Of a DNA stretch of 22,519 nt, positions 21,715-22,519 are shown piece by piece. Positions within the stretch are counted from its first letter, which is position 1; every line of letters begins with the position of its first letter. The notes beneath the pieces are model-generated. The model had not been told where the DNA came from. It did not search any database and saw only the letters and a program-made list of their open reading frames with translations. Made by a program: the position numbers and the translations under genes. The DNA comes from UBA8346 sp050260935 (GTDB lineage: Bacteria > Bacillota > UBA4882 > UBA8346): contig JBLNCU010000005.1 in the NCBI GenBank assembly GCA_050260935.1, forward strand, positions 1 to 22,519, in the 5' to 3' direction.

Positions 21715-22503
21715 TCAGCCACATTTGTACTCCGGGGGTATTCTCAGTTTGTCAATCTCTTGAGTTAATAAATTTAACTCCTGTAGGCGATCTACGGTAA
21801 AAATCCGGCTGATGCTGGTTCCCCCGGCCAAGAACAGCCTTAAAATCTTGCAGTTTTCCGGAAGTTTGGCTTCCGACACCAGCTCCCAGGCCATGACTTT
21901 GGTTAAGGGGATGTACTCCCAGATTCCGCCGTATCTTGTATTATGGGTCGTTCTTAAATGATCGTCATCCTTGATCAGGATCAGTTCTTTTCCGGTTAAG
22001 ACGGTTAAATGGGTATAAGAGACATACTTCTGAAAATATCGTAAATATTTTGTCCGGATGTCCGGCTGGTAAATAATTTGTTTTACCGCAACCCCCGGTA
22101 TCAAACTGCTTTTCCCGAAGTTCATGTACTTATAATCGGTTCTAGTTAAAAAATTAAATTTATGCTCTTCCTGCTCCAGCCTGCCCTTAACGTATTCGGA
22201 CTGTTCCAGAGCGTTCATTGCCGATCTTATTTTGGCGACTACCGGCTTAAAAAGGCCATCAACGACCGCGCAGTATTCAATCTTACTGCTCGCCGGTTCG
22301 CCGGCCGCTTGGCCGCTGATGGTTAACCAGGAATACAATAGAAGGCTGCCGGTCTCGATATAATCGATATCTTTATAATAAAAACAATTGGCTGTAATCA
22401 GTTTCTTGTTTTTTTCAGCGATGTAGATTCTGTCATCATAAATAAAGAGCATTTTGGGGTTGGCTTTCCGGAACCCCCATTTATCCGGCGGCGCGAAGAT
22501 CAT
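21715..22503 (-). CDS. Unrecognised protein, possibly with two PH-like beta domains; may extend past the window
   Basis: This 262-residue soluble protein matches nothing I recognise. Two stretches look alike in pattern: residues 18-60 (MLFIYDDRIYIAEK ... YKDIDYIETGSLLLYSWLTI) and 145-215 (LTVLTGKELILIKDD ... YIPLTKVMAWELV ... LRLFLAGG). Each has alternating hydrophobic strands like bacterial PH (YvbH/YdbT-like) domains. A charged helical part (about 90-115) lies between them. I see no signal peptide or membrane segment. ATG 22503 has GGAGG 11 nt upstream, but the frame stays open to the window edge, so the true start may lie outside. The gene ends 90 nt before manA, in the same orientation, with a manA promoter between. 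Confidence 0.6.
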   Translation of the reverse strand: MIFAPPDKWGFRKANPKMLFIYDDRIYIAEKNKKLITANCFYYKDIDYIETGSLLLYSWLTISGQAAGEPASSKIEYCAVVDGLFKPVVAKIRSAMNALEQSEYVKGRLEQEEHKFNFLTRTDYKYMNFGKSSLIPGVAVKQIIYQPDIRTKYLRYFQKYVSYTHLTVLTGKELILIKDDDHLRTTHNTRYGGIWEYIPLTKVMAWELVSEAKLPENCKILRLFLAGGTSISRIFTVDRLQELNLLTQEIDKLRIPPEYKCG

Positions 22504-22519
22504 CTCCGGAATAACCTCC

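Overview
The window reads as a chromosomal segment of a spore-forming member of the Bacillota (Firmicutes). The evidence is the gene order yceD-rpmF-plsX-fabD-fabG-acpP-fabF-rnc, with smc-ftsY further on; the sporulation genes (spoVS, an alpha/beta-type small acid-soluble spore protein and a sigma-H-like factor); strong Shine-Dalgarno (SD) sequences; and consensus sigma-A promoters. I cannot place it below phylum from sequence alone. Nearly everything is on the minus strand. Only a pseudouridine synthase gene and two small spore-protein genes are on the plus strand.

Layout: (1) 1-1000: five tRNA genes (minus-strand order Val, Asp, then Phe, Gly, Cys). The cluster is split by the decayed 3' end of a tyrosine-recombinase (integrase) gene, whose tail contains a perfect consensus promoter for the Phe-Gly-Cys unit. 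(2) 1157-4200: an aromatic amino acid operon, DAHP synthase - prephenate dehydrogenase (with ACT domain) - PHP-family phosphoesterase. (3) 4205-5167: a divergent RluA-family pseudouridine synthase whose promoter position predicts a leaderless mRNA. (4) 5137-11345: miaB, ftsY and smc, for tRNA modification, membrane protein targeting and chromosome condensation. (5) 11530-13690: an insertion, relative to the B. subtilis order, between rnc and smc. It holds a membrane-anchored SGNH-hydrolase-like protein with Gly at the nucleophile position, a sigma-H-like sigma factor, and spoVS behind a near-perfect sigma-H promoter. (6) 13705-19545: rnc and the type II fatty acid synthesis and phospholipid entry genes, headed by yceD-rpmF. 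No fabH or fapR lies inside the window. (7) 19771-20527: two plus-strand spore-type genes. The second is an alpha/beta SASP with a long extension. The first looks like a divergent relative of that protein's C-terminal half. (8) 20563-22519: mannose-6-phosphate isomerase and an unrecognised protein that may run off the window edge.

The coding content is mostly housekeeping. I do not see a defence system, a CRISPR array or a complete mobile element. The points worth attention are regulatory or evolutionary: the integrase scar in the tRNA cluster, the sigma-H promoter at spoVS next to a sigma-H-like gene, the SASP-like pair, the Ser-to-Gly change in the SGNH protein, the leaderless pseudouridine synthase, and several structured intergenic hairpins. 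Several start codons were reassigned from the SD position and family N-termini; smc and acpP both appear to start at TTG.
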